From: Streptomyces cirratus
GTDB lineage: Bacteria > Actinomycetota > Actinomycetes > Streptomycetales > Streptomycetaceae
DNA: 64,000 nt
Reading direction: 5' to 3'
Assembly: GCF_014650775.1 (NCBI RefSeq)
Contig: NZ_BMVP01000023.1
Location: 1 to 64,000 of the forward strand
A program made the translations under genes and the position numbers. Shown piece after piece: positions 44,734-53,759 of this stretch. Every line of letters starts with the position of its first letter. The stretch's first letter is position 1. Under the pieces are notes generated by a model, which was given only the letters and a program-made list of their open reading frames with translations, ran no database searches and was not told the origin of the DNA.

Positions 44734-45813
44734 CTAGGCCGGGCGGCGGTGTTGGGCCGCGCGGGCGGTGAACTCCGCGTCGCGCAGGACGCGTTGGGCG
44801 TTGCCCCAGGTGAGCAGGGCCAGGTCGGGTTCCGTCCAGCCGCGCTCCAGCAGTTCGGCGACCAGCCTCGGGTAGCCCGACGGGTCGGTCAGGCCGGCCG
44901 GGCGGGGGCTGCCGGGCTCGGCTCCGAACGCCGCACCGAGGCCGACGCCGTTCGGGCCCGCGAGCGCCCGTACGTGGTCCACGTGGTCGGCCACCGCGTG
45001 CAGGGAGTCCCCGGTCCGCTCGGTGTCGAAGGTGACCATCGCCAGCCCGCCCGCCGCGCGCAGCGCGAGCAGCACCTCGTCGGTCACGTTCCCCGGACGC
45101 GGATTGAGGGCGGCGGCCCCGGTGTTCGAGATGATGACCGGCGCCTTCGAGGCGCCCGCGAGCTGGCAGGCCACCGCCGACGGGCATCCCGCCAGGTCGA
45201 CCAGCATCCCCAACCGGTTCATCTCCTTGACCACCTCGTGGCCGAAGACCGTGAGGCCCTCCCGCGCCCAGGGCGCCCCGGCCGGCGCGAGGGCGCGTAC
45301 GCCCAGCGCGTGGAAGGCGCGCAGCGCCCCCAGCGAGCCGCTCAGCGTACGGCCCGGCACCGGGCCGAGGAACGCGGCGATCCGGCCCCGGTTGCGGGCG
45401 TCCACCATGTCGTCGGGGGTCAGCGCGAGACACAGGCTGTCGGGGTAGCGGCGCACGAGGGACAGCGCCACGTCGATCTGCTCCAGCGTGTCCGACACCA
45501 CCTGGTCGCAGGCCGGCGCCTCGCTCGGCGTCAGCAGGGACCAGAACTGCGCGCCGACCCCGCCGGCGCGCAGCCTCGGGATGTCGGTGTCGACGCCGAG
45601 GTCCGGGGTGTCGATGTCGTGGTACGGGCTCTGGCGCAGGGTCCAGACGAGGGTGTTGCACCCGTCGGCGACGGGGTGCTCGGACAGCAGCTCCATGGCC
45701 CGGTCCAGGGCTCCGGGCGCCGCACCCGGCGCGGCGAGGTCGTCGGATCCCAAGCACCCTGGGCCCACGTCGGTGCCGGGGCTCTGGAGGGGTTCGTCCT
45801 GCAAGTCGGCCAT
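44734..45813 (-). CDS. Degenerate M19 dipeptidase homologue (pseudoenzyme)
   Basis: 359 aa starting MADLQDEPLQSPGTDVG. The whole fold aligns with the intact dipeptidase upstream, including LGVDTDIPRLRAGGVGAQFW and EVVKEMNRLGMLVDL, but each metal-site residue is replaced: HxD becomes C52 and T54 (DGCNTLVWTLR), the Glu becomes V152, the two His become G209 and N230, and the GDYDG Asp positions become A and G. The frame has no stop or shift. It cannot be a binuclear-zinc peptidase; a binding or regulatory role is possible. Separated from the intact copy by a 13-bp hairpin. Confidence 0.8.
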   Translation of the reverse strand: MADLQDEPLQSPGTDVGPGCLGSDDLAAPGAAPGALDRAMELLSEHPVADGCNTLVWTLRQSPYHDIDTPDLGVDTDIPRLRAGGVGAQFWSLLTPSEAPACDQVVSDTLEQIDVALSLVRRYPDSLCLALTPDDMVDARNRGRIAAFLGPVPGRTLSGSLGALRAFHALGVRALAPAGAPWAREGLTVFGHEVVKEMNRLGMLVDLAGCPSAVACQLAGASKAPVIISNTGAAALNPRPGNVTDEVLLALRAAGGLAMVTFDTERTGDSLHAVADHVDHVRALAGPNGVGLGAAFGAEPGSPRPAGLTDPSGYPRLVAELLERGWTEPDLALLTWGNAQRVLRDAEFTARAAQHRRPA

Positions 45814-45904
45814 GGCGTTCGCTCCGGTCTCGGCGCAGCAGGGAGAGAAGCGGGGTTCGTCCTGGCCACGGTGACACGCCGGGCGCACGGGTTCACGGCG
45901 GGTG

Positions 45905-45945
45905 TGGCGTTCGGGTGTCACCGCGGTGCGGGCACCCGAACGCCA
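45905..45945 (-). terminator. Hairpin between dipeptidase and degenerate homologue
   Basis: TGGCGTTCGGGTG (45905-45917) pairs with its complement at 45933-45945, loop 15 nt. It is downstream of the intact dipeptidase in its direction of transcription. Confidence 0.6.
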
Positions 45946-45959
45946 AGGCGTCCCGGGTT

Positions 45960-47138
45960 CTAGATCACCGCGTTGGAGGGGCCGCGGCTGGCCGAGAGGT
46001 CGCGCGCCACCGCCTCGGCGTCGCGCAGCGCCCGTACCGCGTTGGACCAGGTCAGCTTGGCCAGGTCGGCCCGCGACCAGCCGCGGGTCAGCAGCTCCGC
46101 GATCAGGTTCGGGTAGCCCGATACGTCGTCCAGTCCGGACGGGGTGAACGCCGTGCCGTCGTAGTCGCCGCCGATTCCGATGTGGTCGACGCCCGCCACC
46201 TCGCGCATGTGGTCGAGGTGGTCCGCGACGGTCGCCGCCGTGGCGACCGGGCGCGGCCGCTCCGCCTCGAAGGCCCGGTGCAGGGCCATCGCCTCGGGGG
46301 AGGTGTCGAGGTGGTGGAAGCCGTGCGCGCGCAGGTTCTCGTCCGCCGCCAGGGTCCACTCGACGGCGGCGGTGAGGATGAACTTGGGCACGAAGGTGGC
46401 CATGGCCACCCCGCCGTTGGCCGGGAGCAGGGCCAGCACGTCGTCCGGGACGTTGCGCGGGTGGTCGCACACGGCCCGCGCGGAGGAGTGCGAGAAGATC
46501 ACCGGCGCGGTGGACACCTCGATGGCGTCGCGCATCGTCGTCGCGGCGACGTGCGAGAGGTCGACGAGCATGCCGATGCGGTTCATCTCGCGGACGACCT
46601 CGCGGCCGAAGTCGCTCAGACCGCCGTGGCGCGGCTCGTCGGTCGCCGAGTCCGCCCAGTCGATGGTGTCGTTGTGCGTGAGCGTCATGTACCGCACGCC
46701 CAGCCGGTGCAGGGCGCGCAGGGTGGCGAGCGAGTTGTTGATGGAGTGGCCGCCCTCGGCGCCCATCAGCGAGGCGATCCGGCCGTCGGCGCGGGCCGCT
46801 TCCATGTCGTCCGCCGTCAGCGCCCGGGCGAAGGCCTCGGGGTAACGGGTGATCAGCTGGTCCACGCCGTCGATCTGTTCGAGGGTGGCGCTGACCGCCG
46901 TGTCGCCCGCGTAGTCCGACCGTACGAAGACGGACCAGAACTGCGCGCCGACCCCGCCGGCGCGCAGCCGCGGGATGTCGGTGTGCAGGGTGCCGCGCTG
47001 GTCGCCTGCGACGTCGAGCCGGTCCAGGTCGTAGCGGGCCCGCTCGCGCAGCGCCCAGGGCAGGTCGTTGTGGCCGTCCACCACGGGGTGCTCGGCCAGC
47101 AGCTCGCGCGCCTCGGTCAGGCGCTGCGCGGCGCTCAC
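45960..47138 (-). CDS. Membrane dipeptidase (peptidase M19)
   Basis: 392 aa from a GTG (VSAAQRLTEARELLAEHP). M19 renal-dipeptidase-like enzymes cleave dipeptides, including those with D-amino acids, using two zinc ions. Ligands seen: H23 and D25 in VDGHNDLPWAL, E128 in LMGAEGGHSI, H196 in VDLSHV, H217 in IFSHSSARAV, and the Asp of GIGGDYDGTAF. Its GTG overlaps the purE stop (GTGA), making it the third gene of purK-purE-dipeptidase. No signal peptide is visible, so it is likely cytosolic. Confidence 0.92.
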   Translation of the reverse strand: MSAAQRLTEARELLAEHPVVDGHNDLPWALRERARYDLDRLDVAGDQRGTLHTDIPRLRAGGVGAQFWSVFVRSDYAGDTAVSATLEQIDGVDQLITRYPEAFARALTADDMEAARADGRIASLMGAEGGHSINNSLATLRALHRLGVRYMTLTHNDTIDWADSATDEPRHGGLSDFGREVVREMNRIGMLVDLSHVAATTMRDAIEVSTAPVIFSHSSARAVCDHPRNVPDDVLALLPANGGVAMATFVPKFILTAAVEWTLAADENLRAHGFHHLDTSPEAMALHRAFEAERPRPVATAATVADHLDHMREVAGVDHIGIGGDYDGTAFTPSGLDDVSGYPNLIAELLTRGWSRADLAKLTWSNAVRALRDAEAVARDLSASRGPSNAVI

Positions 47139-47686
47139 TTGCCGAATCCGAACGACTCCGTGCCCGCGACCTTCGCACGCAGCCGCTTGCCCTTCTCGGT
47201 GGCCTGGTCGTTGAGCTCCTGCTGGAAGTCCCGCATCCGGGCCAGCAGCTCGGTGTCGTGCGCGGCCAGCATCCGTACGGCCAGCAGGCCGGCGTTGCGC
47301 GCTCCGGCGACGGAGACCGTGGCGACGGGAACCCCGGCGGGCATCTGCACGATCGACAGCAGGGAGTCCATGCCGTCGAGGTACCTGAGCGGCACCGGGA
47401 CGCCGATCACGGGCAGCGGGGTGACCGACGCGAGCATGCCGGGGAGGTGGGCGGCTCCGCCGGCGCCCGCGATGATGGCCTTGAGGCCGCGCGCGTCGGC
47501 CTGCTCCCCGTACGCGATCATCTCGCGCGGCATCCGGTGCGCGGAGACGACGTCGACCTCGTAGGGGATCTCGAACTCGTCCAGCGCCTGGGCGGCGGCC
47601 TCCATGACCGGCCAGTCCGAGTCGGAGCCCATGACGATGCCGATGACGGGGCTCGCGGGGCCTGCGGTAGAGCTGGGGGTGCTCAT
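47135..47686 (-). CDS. purE: N5-carboxyaminoimidazole ribonucleotide mutase
   Basis: 183 aa starting MSTPSSTAGPASPVIGIVMG. PurE moves the carboxyl group of N5-CAIR to give CAIR in purine synthesis. Signature VIGIVMGSDSDWPVMEAAAQ, then VSAHRMPREMIAYGEQADAR and AGAGGAAHLPGMLASVTPLP with the catalytic His. Overlaps purK by ATGA (47683-47686) and the dipeptidase by GTGA. Confidence 0.97.
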   Translation of the reverse strand: MSTPSSTAGPASPVIGIVMGSDSDWPVMEAAAQALDEFEIPYEVDVVSAHRMPREMIAYGEQADARGLKAIIAGAGGAAHLPGMLASVTPLPVIGVPVPLRYLDGMDSLLSIVQMPAGVPVATVSVAGARNAGLLAVRMLAAHDTELLARMRDFQQELNDQATEKGKRLRAKVAGTESFGFGK

Positions 47687-48822
47687 TCGGTGATCGTCCC
47701 TCTGAGGTAGCCGGCTGCGTGACGTGCGCGCTCCAGCACATCGTCCAGGTCGTCGCCGTAGGTGTTGACGTGGCCGACCTTGCGGCCGTGTTTCACGTCC
47801 TTGCCGTACATGTGGATCTTGAGCTGCGGGTCGTGGGCCATGCAGTGCAGGTAGGCCGCGTACATGTCGGGGTAGTCACCGCCCAGGACGTTCGCCATGA
47901 CCGTCCAGCGGGCGCGCGGGCGCGGGTCGCCCAGCGGCAGGTCGAGCACCGCCCGTACGTGGTTGGCGAACTGGGAGGTGACGGCGCCGTCCTGGGTCCA
48001 GTGGCCGCTGTTGTGCGGGCGCATGGCCAGTTCGTTGACCAGGATCCGGCCGTCGGTGGTCTCGAACAGTTCGACGGCCAGGTGGCCGGTCACGCCGAGT
48101 TCCTTCGCGATGCGCAGGGCCAGCGCCTGGGCCTCGCCCGCCAGCTCCTCCGACAGGTTCGGGGCGGGCGCGATCACCGTGTCGCAGACGCCGTCGACCT
48201 GGATGGACTCCACGACGGGGTAGGCCACCGCCTGGCCGTGCGGGGAGCGGACGATGTTGGCCGCGAGTTCGCGGACGTAGTCCACCTTCTCCTCGGCCAG
48301 GACCGGGACGCCCGCCTTGAACGGCGCCTCCGCGTCCTCGGGGGTGCGGACGAACCACACGCCCTTGCCGTCGTAGCCGCCGCGCACCGTCTTGAGGATG
48401 ACGGGGAAACCGCCGACCTCGTCCGCGAAGGCCACCGCGTCCGCCGGATCGCTCACGATCCGGTGGCGGGGGCTGGGCGCGCCGATCTCGTCGAGCCGGG
48501 CGCGCATCACCCCCTTGTCGGCGGCATGCATCAACGCGTCGGGCCCCGGGCGGACGGGGATGCCGTCCGCTTCCAGGGCCCGCAGGTGCTCGATGGGTAC
48601 ATGCTCGTGGTCGAAGGTGATCACGTCACAGCCGCGTGCGAAGGCACGCAACGTCTCCAGGTCGCGATAGTCGCCGATGACGACATCGTTCACGACCTGG
48701 GCCGCGGAGTCCTGTGGGGTGTCACTGAGGAGCTTGAATCTGATGCCGAGGGGGATGCCCGCCTCGTGGGTCATGCGGGCGAGCTGTCCGCCGCCGACCA
48801 TGCCGACTACCGGGAACGTCAC
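47683..48822 (-). CDS. purK: N5-carboxyaminoimidazole ribonucleotide synthase
   Basis: 379 aa from a GTG (VTFPVVGMVGGGQLARMTH). The ATP-grasp enzyme makes N5-CAIR from AIR, ATP and bicarbonate, feeding PurE. MVGGGQLARM, the HEHVPIEHLRALEADGI region, KTVRGGYDGKGVWFV and VNELAMRPHNSGHWTQDGAV are the PurK marks. Upstream frame extension has no homology and lacks a ribosome site. First gene of the operon. Confidence 0.96.
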   Translation of the reverse strand: MTFPVVGMVGGGQLARMTHEAGIPLGIRFKLLSDTPQDSAAQVVNDVVIGDYRDLETLRAFARGCDVITFDHEHVPIEHLRALEADGIPVRPGPDALMHAADKGVMRARLDEIGAPSPRHRIVSDPADAVAFADEVGGFPVILKTVRGGYDGKGVWFVRTPEDAEAPFKAGVPVLAEEKVDYVRELAANIVRSPHGQAVAYPVVESIQVDGVCDTVIAPAPNLSEELAGEAQALALRIAKELGVTGHLAVELFETTDGRILVNELAMRPHNSGHWTQDGAVTSQFANHVRAVLDLPLGDPRPRARWTVMANVLGGDYPDMYAAYLHCMAHDPQLKIHMYGKDVKHGRKVGHVNTYGDDLDDVLERARHAAGYLRGTITE

Positions 48823-48880
48823 ACCCCCAGGGTATCCGTCGGTATTCCGCCATCCGGACGCAGCCCTGGCGAGGACTCGC

Positions 48881-48920
48881 CGTGGCGCCCCGTGTGCCGT
48901 GCGTCGCACGGGGCGCCACG
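48881..48920. other. 14-bp inverted repeat in the purK-gtrA divergent gap
   Basis: CGTGGCGCCCCGTG (48881-48894) pairs exactly with 48907-48920 across a 12-nt loop. It looks like a terminator but lies between divergent genes, so it may be a 5' UTR hairpin of either. The rest of the 260-bp gap has a TTGACG at about 48973 and no gene. Confidence 0.45.
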
Positions 48921-49082
48921 GGCGGACGGAGCCGCGGGGCGGCACTTACCATGGACGGGCGACGAGATTCGGTTGACGGATACGTGTGACGCAGAAGACT
49001 GTGCGCCGAGACGTGGGTCGTCGACGACGAGTGACGCCTCCCGCACGGAGGGCGGCGACGACGGACAGGACTGAACCATCAC

Positions 49083-49637
49083 ATGAGCACGCCGAAGAAC
49101 GTACCCGCCCTCGAACGCATACGCGGTATGGCACGGGAGGTCGCCAAGTTCGGGGCGGTCGGCGGGCTGGGCGTGCTGGTCAACATGGGTGTCTTCAACC
49201 TGATCCGCAGCACGACCGACCTCCAGGTGGTGCGCGCCAGCGTCATAGCGACCGTGGTGGCCATCGCGTCGAACTACCTCGGCTTCCGCTACTTCGCCTA
49301 CCGGGACCGCGCCGACAACAGCAGCCACACCCGCACCCGTGAGCTGACGCTGTTCGCCGCGTTCAGCGTGATCGGCCTGGTCATCGAGAACGGCGTCCTG
49401 TACACCGCGACCTACGGGCTCGGCTGGGACGGTTCGCTCGCGACCAACTTCTTCAAGTTCGCCGGTATCGGAATCGCCACGATCTTCCGCTTCTGGTCCT
49501 ACCGGACGTGGGTCTTCAAGGCGCTGCCCGTGCCCGCCGCGGCCTCGCTGGTCGTGGAACAGCGCGACGGGCAGGCCGCCGCGGCGGCTCCGGCAGCGCC
49601 TCTCGCGCCGGAGCCGACCGCGACCCCGGTCCGCTAG
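49083..49637 (+). CDS. GtrA family membrane protein
   Basis: 184 aa starting MSTPKNVPALERIRGMAREV. Four membrane helices: FGAVGGLGVLVNMGVFNLIR, VRASVIATVVAIASNYLGFR, FAAFSVIGLVIENGVLYTAT and FFKFAGIGIATIFRFWSYRT. GtrA proteins are thought to flip polyprenyl-linked sugars for cell-surface glycosylation. The tail is Ala/Pro-rich. The gene is convergent with the sensor kinase; both ends carry the same CGGTCCGCTA sequence. It fits the mannosyl-glycan theme of the region. Confidence 0.9.
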   Translation: MSTPKNVPALERIRGMAREVAKFGAVGGLGVLVNMGVFNLIRSTTDLQVVRASVIATVVAIASNYLGFRYFAYRDRADNSSHTRTRELTLFAAFSVIGLVIENGVLYTATYGLGWDGSLATNFFKFAGIGIATIFRFWSYRTWVFKALPVPAAASLVVEQRDGQAAAAAPAAPLAPEPTATPVR

Positions 49638-49662
49638 CGCACCCGGCCCGACGGACGGTCCG

Positions 49663-50928
49663 CTAACGCACCGGACGCTCGGGCTCCGTCGGCGCGGGCG
49701 CCGTCCGGCTGAGGAACAGGGCGAACACCGGCGGCTGCGTCTGGAGCAGCTCCAGGCGGCCGCCGTCCGCCTCCGCGAGGTCGCGGGCGACGGCGAGGCC
49801 GATCCCGGTCGAGTTGCGCCCGCTGATGGCCCGCTCGAAGATCCGGTTGCCGAGGTCGGGCGGAACGCCGGGGCCCTCGTCCGTGACCTCCAGCACCGCC
49901 TGGTTGCCGATGACCCGCGTGCGCAGCGCCACCGTGCCCCCGCCGTGCATCAGCGCGTTCTCCACGAGCGTGGCCAGCACCTGCGAGACCGCCCCCGGCG
50001 TTCCCACGGCCCGCATGCCCGTCTTGCCCGAGCGCACAATGGCCCGTCCGGCGCTGCGGTAGGCCGGCCGCCACTCCTCCACCTGCTGCTTGACGACCTC
50101 GTCCAGGTCGAAGGGGACCGCCGAGCCGGTCCGGGGGTCGCGGGAGTTCGTCAGGAGCCGCTGCACCACGTCCGTGAGCCGCTCCACCTGGGTCAGGGCG
50201 ATGCTCGCCTCTTCCCGTACGGTCTCCAGGTCGTCGGTGACGGTGATCTCCTCCAGCCGCATCGACAGGGCCGTCAACGGGGTCCGCAGCTGGTGCGAGG
50301 CGTCGGCGGCCAGGCGCCGCTCGGCCGTGAGCATCCGGGCGATCCGCTCGGCGCTGGAGTCCAGTACGTCCGCCACCCGGTCCAGCTCGGGGACCCCGTA
50401 GCGCTTGTGGCGGGGCCGCGGGTCGCCCGAACCGAGCCGTTCCGCCGTCTCGGCGAGGTCGGTCAGCGGTGAGGCCAGCCGGTTCGCCTGGCGGACGGCG
50501 AGCAGCACGGCCGCCACGACGGCCAGCAGCGCCACCGCGCCGACTACCACCAGGGTCCGCCCGACCTCCTTGGTGACCGTGGAGCGGGACTCCTCGACCA
50601 CCACCACCTCGCCCTGCTCCCCCCGGGCGGTACCGCGGATGACGCTGTCCGGGATCCGTTCGCCCACTTCGACGGGCGGCCGGCCGGGGACGCTGATGCG
50701 GGCGTACCTGCCCACGTCCAGCTGCTCGGCCAGTGCGGCCGCGTCGACCGGCTTGCCCTCCAGCACGTCCGTCTCGACGATGCCGACGAGCCGCAGCGCC
50801 TCCGACCCGATGCGCTCCTGGGCGCTGCTGGTGATCGTCCGGGTCTCCACGATGACGAGGGAGACCCCGAACACGGCGATCACGACGAGCACCACGGCGA
50901 GCGTGGAATTGATCAGACGGCGGCGCAT
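49663..50928 (-). CDS. Sensor histidine kinase
   Basis: 421 aa starting MRRRLINSTLAVVLVVIAVF. Two membrane helices (6-25 and about 124-145) bracket a 100-residue external sensor region. HAMP (about 146-200) follows, then the H-box ASHQLRTPLTALSMRLEE with the phospho-His, N-box VENALMHGGG, and G boxes DEGPGVP and STGIGLAVARDLAE. It pairs with the response regulator 25 bp upstream, in which it would phosphorylate the receiver Asp. The signal is unknown. Confidence 0.94.
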   Translation of the reverse strand: MRRRLINSTLAVVLVVIAVFGVSLVIVETRTITSSAQERIGSEALRLVGIVETDVLEGKPVDAAALAEQLDVGRYARISVPGRPPVEVGERIPDSVIRGTARGEQGEVVVVEESRSTVTKEVGRTLVVVGAVALLAVVAAVLLAVRQANRLASPLTDLAETAERLGSGDPRPRHKRYGVPELDRVADVLDSSAERIARMLTAERRLAADASHQLRTPLTALSMRLEEITVTDDLETVREEASIALTQVERLTDVVQRLLTNSRDPRTGSAVPFDLDEVVKQQVEEWRPAYRSAGRAIVRSGKTGMRAVGTPGAVSQVLATLVENALMHGGGTVALRTRVIGNQAVLEVTDEGPGVPPDLGNRIFERAISGRNSTGIGLAVARDLAEADGGRLELLQTQPPVFALFLSRTAPAPTEPERPVR

Positions 50929-50953
50929 GGCTCGGTCCGCACCCGGTTCTTCC

Positions 50954-51631
50954 TCAGCTCTTCTCGAAACGGAAGCCGACGCCCCGCACGGTCGCGATGT
51001 AGCGGGGGTTCGCGGCGTCGTCGCCCAGCTTCTTGCGGAGCCAGGAGATGTGCATGTCGAGGGTCTTGGTCGAGGACCACCAGGTGGTGTCCCAGACCTC
51101 GCGCATCAGCTGGTCGCGGGTCACGACCCGGCCCGCGTCCCGGACGAGGACCCGCAGGAGGTCGAACTCCTTGGCGGTGAGCTGGAGCTCCTCCTCGCCC
51201 ATCCAGGCCCGGTGCGACTCGACGTCGATCCGCACCCCGTGCGTGGCCGGCGCCTGAGAGGACTCGTTCGCACCGCGCCGCAGCAGGGCCCGTACGCGCG
51301 CCAGCAGTTCGGCGAGCCGGAACGGCTTGGTCACGTAGTCGTCGGCGCCGGCGTCCAGGCCGACGACCGTGTCGACCTCGTCCGCGCGGGCGGTCAGCAC
51401 CAGGATCGGGAAACCGTGCCCCTCCGCGCGCAGTCGTCGGGCCACCTCCAGACCGTCCATGCCGGGCAGGCCCAGGTCCAGGACGACGAGGTCGACGCCG
51501 CCCTGCAGCCCCGCGGCCAGAGCGGTGGGGCCGTCCTCCCGGACCTCGACCTCGTACCCCTCCCGGCGCAGGGCGCGGGCCAGGGGCTCCGAGATGGATG
51601 CGTCGTCCTCGGCGAGCAGTACACGCGTCAT
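50954..51631 (-). CDS. OmpR/PhoB-type response regulator
   Basis: 225 aa starting MTRVLLAEDDASISEPLARA. Receiver: acidic pair in LAEDDASIS, phospho-Asp in LVVLDLGLPGMDGLEVARRL, LTARADEVD and TKPFRLAELLARVRAL. The C-terminal winged helix starts near VRIDVESHRAWMGEEELQLT, with DQLMREVWDTTWWSSTKTLD and VRGVGFRFEKS. It is transcribed just before its kinase. Confidence 0.95.
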   Translation of the reverse strand: MTRVLLAEDDASISEPLARALRREGYEVEVREDGPTALAAGLQGGVDLVVLDLGLPGMDGLEVARRLRAEGHGFPILVLTARADEVDTVVGLDAGADDYVTKPFRLAELLARVRALLRRGANESSQAPATHGVRIDVESHRAWMGEEELQLTAKEFDLLRVLVRDAGRVVTRDQLMREVWDTTWWSSTKTLDMHISWLRKKLGDDAANPRYIATVRGVGFRFEKS

Positions 51632-52134
51632 GTGGGTGATGGTAGTCCGCGGCGACCGAATCGTGGGCCAGCCCGCAGACCCCTGCCGATCTGGGCTTAT
51701 GGACTAATGGGCGCCTTCGAATATGGTCGAACGGTTCCCGCGCCGCCTGTGATCCATATCTCAAGTCCTTCCATATGCCGCAGTGTCGTGTCGTATGGTG
51801 GCGAGACGCCTGATGCACTACCCAGGGGACCTTTGTGCCGAAAACCGAGCCAAGGGTCTCCCCTTCTGTCCTGGGTGGACCGGCGCCTTGATGCGTACAC
51901 GTGTCAAGTGCAGCCCTGTCCGCCCCGGATGAAGTGAATGACCTAGGGGCCGGGCCCTCGCGCGAAGGTGCGCGCAGGGCGTGGATCCCGGTTACGGACC
52001 TTCCTTCGCTCCCACCCCGTGGGGCGAGACCCCGAGGCGTGGGGTGGGCGGCCCGTCGCCGGTGCCGGCCACCCCCCACCGGGCGCTGTTGAGCTCACGA
52101 AGCCAGGCGCCCGAATCAAAAGCAAGGATCGACC
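51632..52134. other. 503-bp intergenic region, no gene found
   Basis: Between the response regulator and the peptide transporter. AT-richer than its surroundings in 51700-51800, with several ATATG-type stretches, so divergent promoters are likely, but I see no consensus pair. Short open frames here lack ribosome sites and family features. The transporter ATG has AAGGAT 8 bp upstream. Confidence 0.5.
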
Positions 52135-53661
52135 ATGGCTTCCAGCCTGACGAAGGAACCGGCGGCTCCGGCCTCCGAGAAGACCTTCTTCGGCCACCCC
52201 CGTGGCCTGGCCACTCTGTTCATGACCGAGATGTGGGAGCGCTTCAGCTTCTACGGCATGAAGGCCCTTCTTCTCGTTTACCTGATCTCGGGTGGCCCGG
52301 ATGCCAAGAAGGGCAGCCTGGGCGGCGGCATCGGCATGGACGAGGGCACGGCGATCGCCGTCTTCTCCATCTACGTCTCCATGGTGTATCTGCTCGCCAT
52401 GCCGGGCGGATGGCTGGGCGACCGCGTCTGGGGTCCGCGCAAGACCGTGACGGTCGCGGCCGTGACGATCATGTCCGGCCACGTGATCCTGGCCCTGCCC
52501 GGACAGGCGACGTTCTACGTCGGTCTCGCGCTCGTCGCGATCGGCTCGGGCCTGCTCAAGGCCAACATCTCCACCATGGTCGGCCAGCTGTACAAGGACG
52601 CGGACGACCCGCGCCGCGACGGTGGCTTCACGATCTTCTACATGGGCATCAACGCGGGTGCCTTCTTCGCCCCGCTGGCCATCGGCACCGTGGGCCAGAA
52701 GGTCAACTGGCACCTGGGCTTCGCGATGGCGGCCGTCGGTATGGGCATCGGCCTCGCCGTCTTCCTGCTGGGCACCAAGCACCTGAACCCCGTCAGCTCG
52801 GTCGTCCCCAAGCCGCTGTCGGCCGAAGAGCGCACCTCGTGGCTGCGCAAGGTCGCCGTCTCGGTCGCCGTCGTGGCGGTCTTCTACACCGTCGTCGGCG
52901 TCGCCGGCATGTTCACCAAGGCGTGGGCGACCATCCCGCTCACCCTGGTCGGTCTGATCGTCCCGACCGCCGTGCTCGTGCGCATCAAGCGGGACAAGGA
53001 ACTCGACCGCGGCGAGCAGTCGAAGATGACCGGCTACATCTGGTTCTTCGTGGCTGCCGCGGCCTTCTGGATGATCTACGACCAGGGCGCTTCGACGGTC
53101 CAGGCGTTCGGCGAGACCAAGGCTTCCGGCTCGCTGCTCGGCTTCGAGTTCCCCTCCTCCTGGTACCAGTCGCTGAACCCGGTCTTCATCATGGCGCTGG
53201 CCCCGGTCTTCGCCTGGATCTGGCTGTGGCTGAACCGCAAGGGCAAGGAGCCGAGCACCGTCGGGAAGTTCGCCGCCGGCCTGTTCTTCATCGGCGTTTC
53301 GTTCTTCTTCTTCCTGCTGCCGGTCGCCATGTCCTCGAACGGCCAGCTCGTCAGCCCGATGTGGCTCGTGGGCATCTACCTGATCCAGACGGTCGGCGAG
53401 CTGTGCATCTCCCCCGTCGGCCTGTCGGTCACCACGAAGATGGCCCCGCGCAAGTACGCGTCGCAGATGATGGGCGTATGGTTCCTGGCGGTGACGGCGG
53501 GTGACTCGATCACCAGCCTCCTGTCGGACCCGTCCGTCTTCGGTGTGGACCTCAACGGCACCGGCGCCGTGGCGATCGAGGCCACCTTGGCCACGCTGGC
53601 CGCCCTCGCGGTCTTCATGTACCGCAAGAAGGTCAAGGAACTCATGGGCGACGTGCGCTGA
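52135..53661 (+). CDS. POT family di/tripeptide transporter
   Basis: 508 aa starting MASSLTKEPAAPASEKTFF. A proton-coupled peptide importer of the major facilitator fold, about 12-14 helices. The family ExxERFxxYG motif is present as EMWERFSFYGMKALLLVYL, and the second motif in GGFTIFYMGINAGAFFAPLA. The codon choice (AAG, GTC, CTG) and SD are strong, consistent with high expression. It is followed by an excellent hairpin terminator. It is unlinked to the dipeptidases but both handle peptides. Confidence 0.94.
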   Translation: MASSLTKEPAAPASEKTFFGHPRGLATLFMTEMWERFSFYGMKALLLVYLISGGPDAKKGSLGGGIGMDEGTAIAVFSIYVSMVYLLAMPGGWLGDRVWGPRKTVTVAAVTIMSGHVILALPGQATFYVGLALVAIGSGLLKANISTMVGQLYKDADDPRRDGGFTIFYMGINAGAFFAPLAIGTVGQKVNWHLGFAMAAVGMGIGLAVFLLGTKHLNPVSSVVPKPLSAEERTSWLRKVAVSVAVVAVFYTVVGVAGMFTKAWATIPLTLVGLIVPTAVLVRIKRDKELDRGEQSKMTGYIWFFVAAAAFWMIYDQGASTVQAFGETKASGSLLGFEFPSSWYQSLNPVFIMALAPVFAWIWLWLNRKGKEPSTVGKFAAGLFFIGVSFFFFLLPVAMSSNGQLVSPMWLVGIYLIQTVGELCISPVGLSVTTKMAPRKYASQMMGVWFLAVTAGDSITSLLSDPSVFGVDLNGTGAVAIEATLATLAALAVFMYRKKVKELMGDVR

Positions 53662-53678
53662 CGCACTCCCGCACATGT

Positions 53679-53716
53679 GAAGGGCCCGGCACACCGGAAG
53701 GTGTGCCGGGCCCTTC
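53679..53716. terminator. Terminator after the peptide transporter
   Basis: GAAGGGCCCGGCACACC (53679-53695) pairs perfectly with 53700-53716 across GGAA. A 17-bp stem with a stable tetraloop; A/T flanks on both sides make it bidirectional. Confidence 0.85.
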
Positions 53717-53759
53717 GGCTTGCCCGGGCCGCCTCGGCCTTGAGCTGCCCCAAAGTTCG

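Noticed and set aside
49605..49680. CGGTCCGCTA repeated at the ends of gtrA and the kinase gene, considered as an attachment site.
   Set aside because: Only about 20 bp, explained by the stop codons and Arg-rich tails of two convergent genes; no mobile gene is near.
51697..51900. Small minus-strand open frame in the 500-bp gap before the peptide transporter.
   Set aside because: No ribosome site, no homology, and ordinary base composition for non-coding DNA.
53076..53375. Antisense open frames inside the peptide transporter.
   Set aside because: Codon bias and domain signatures belong to the plus-strand frame.
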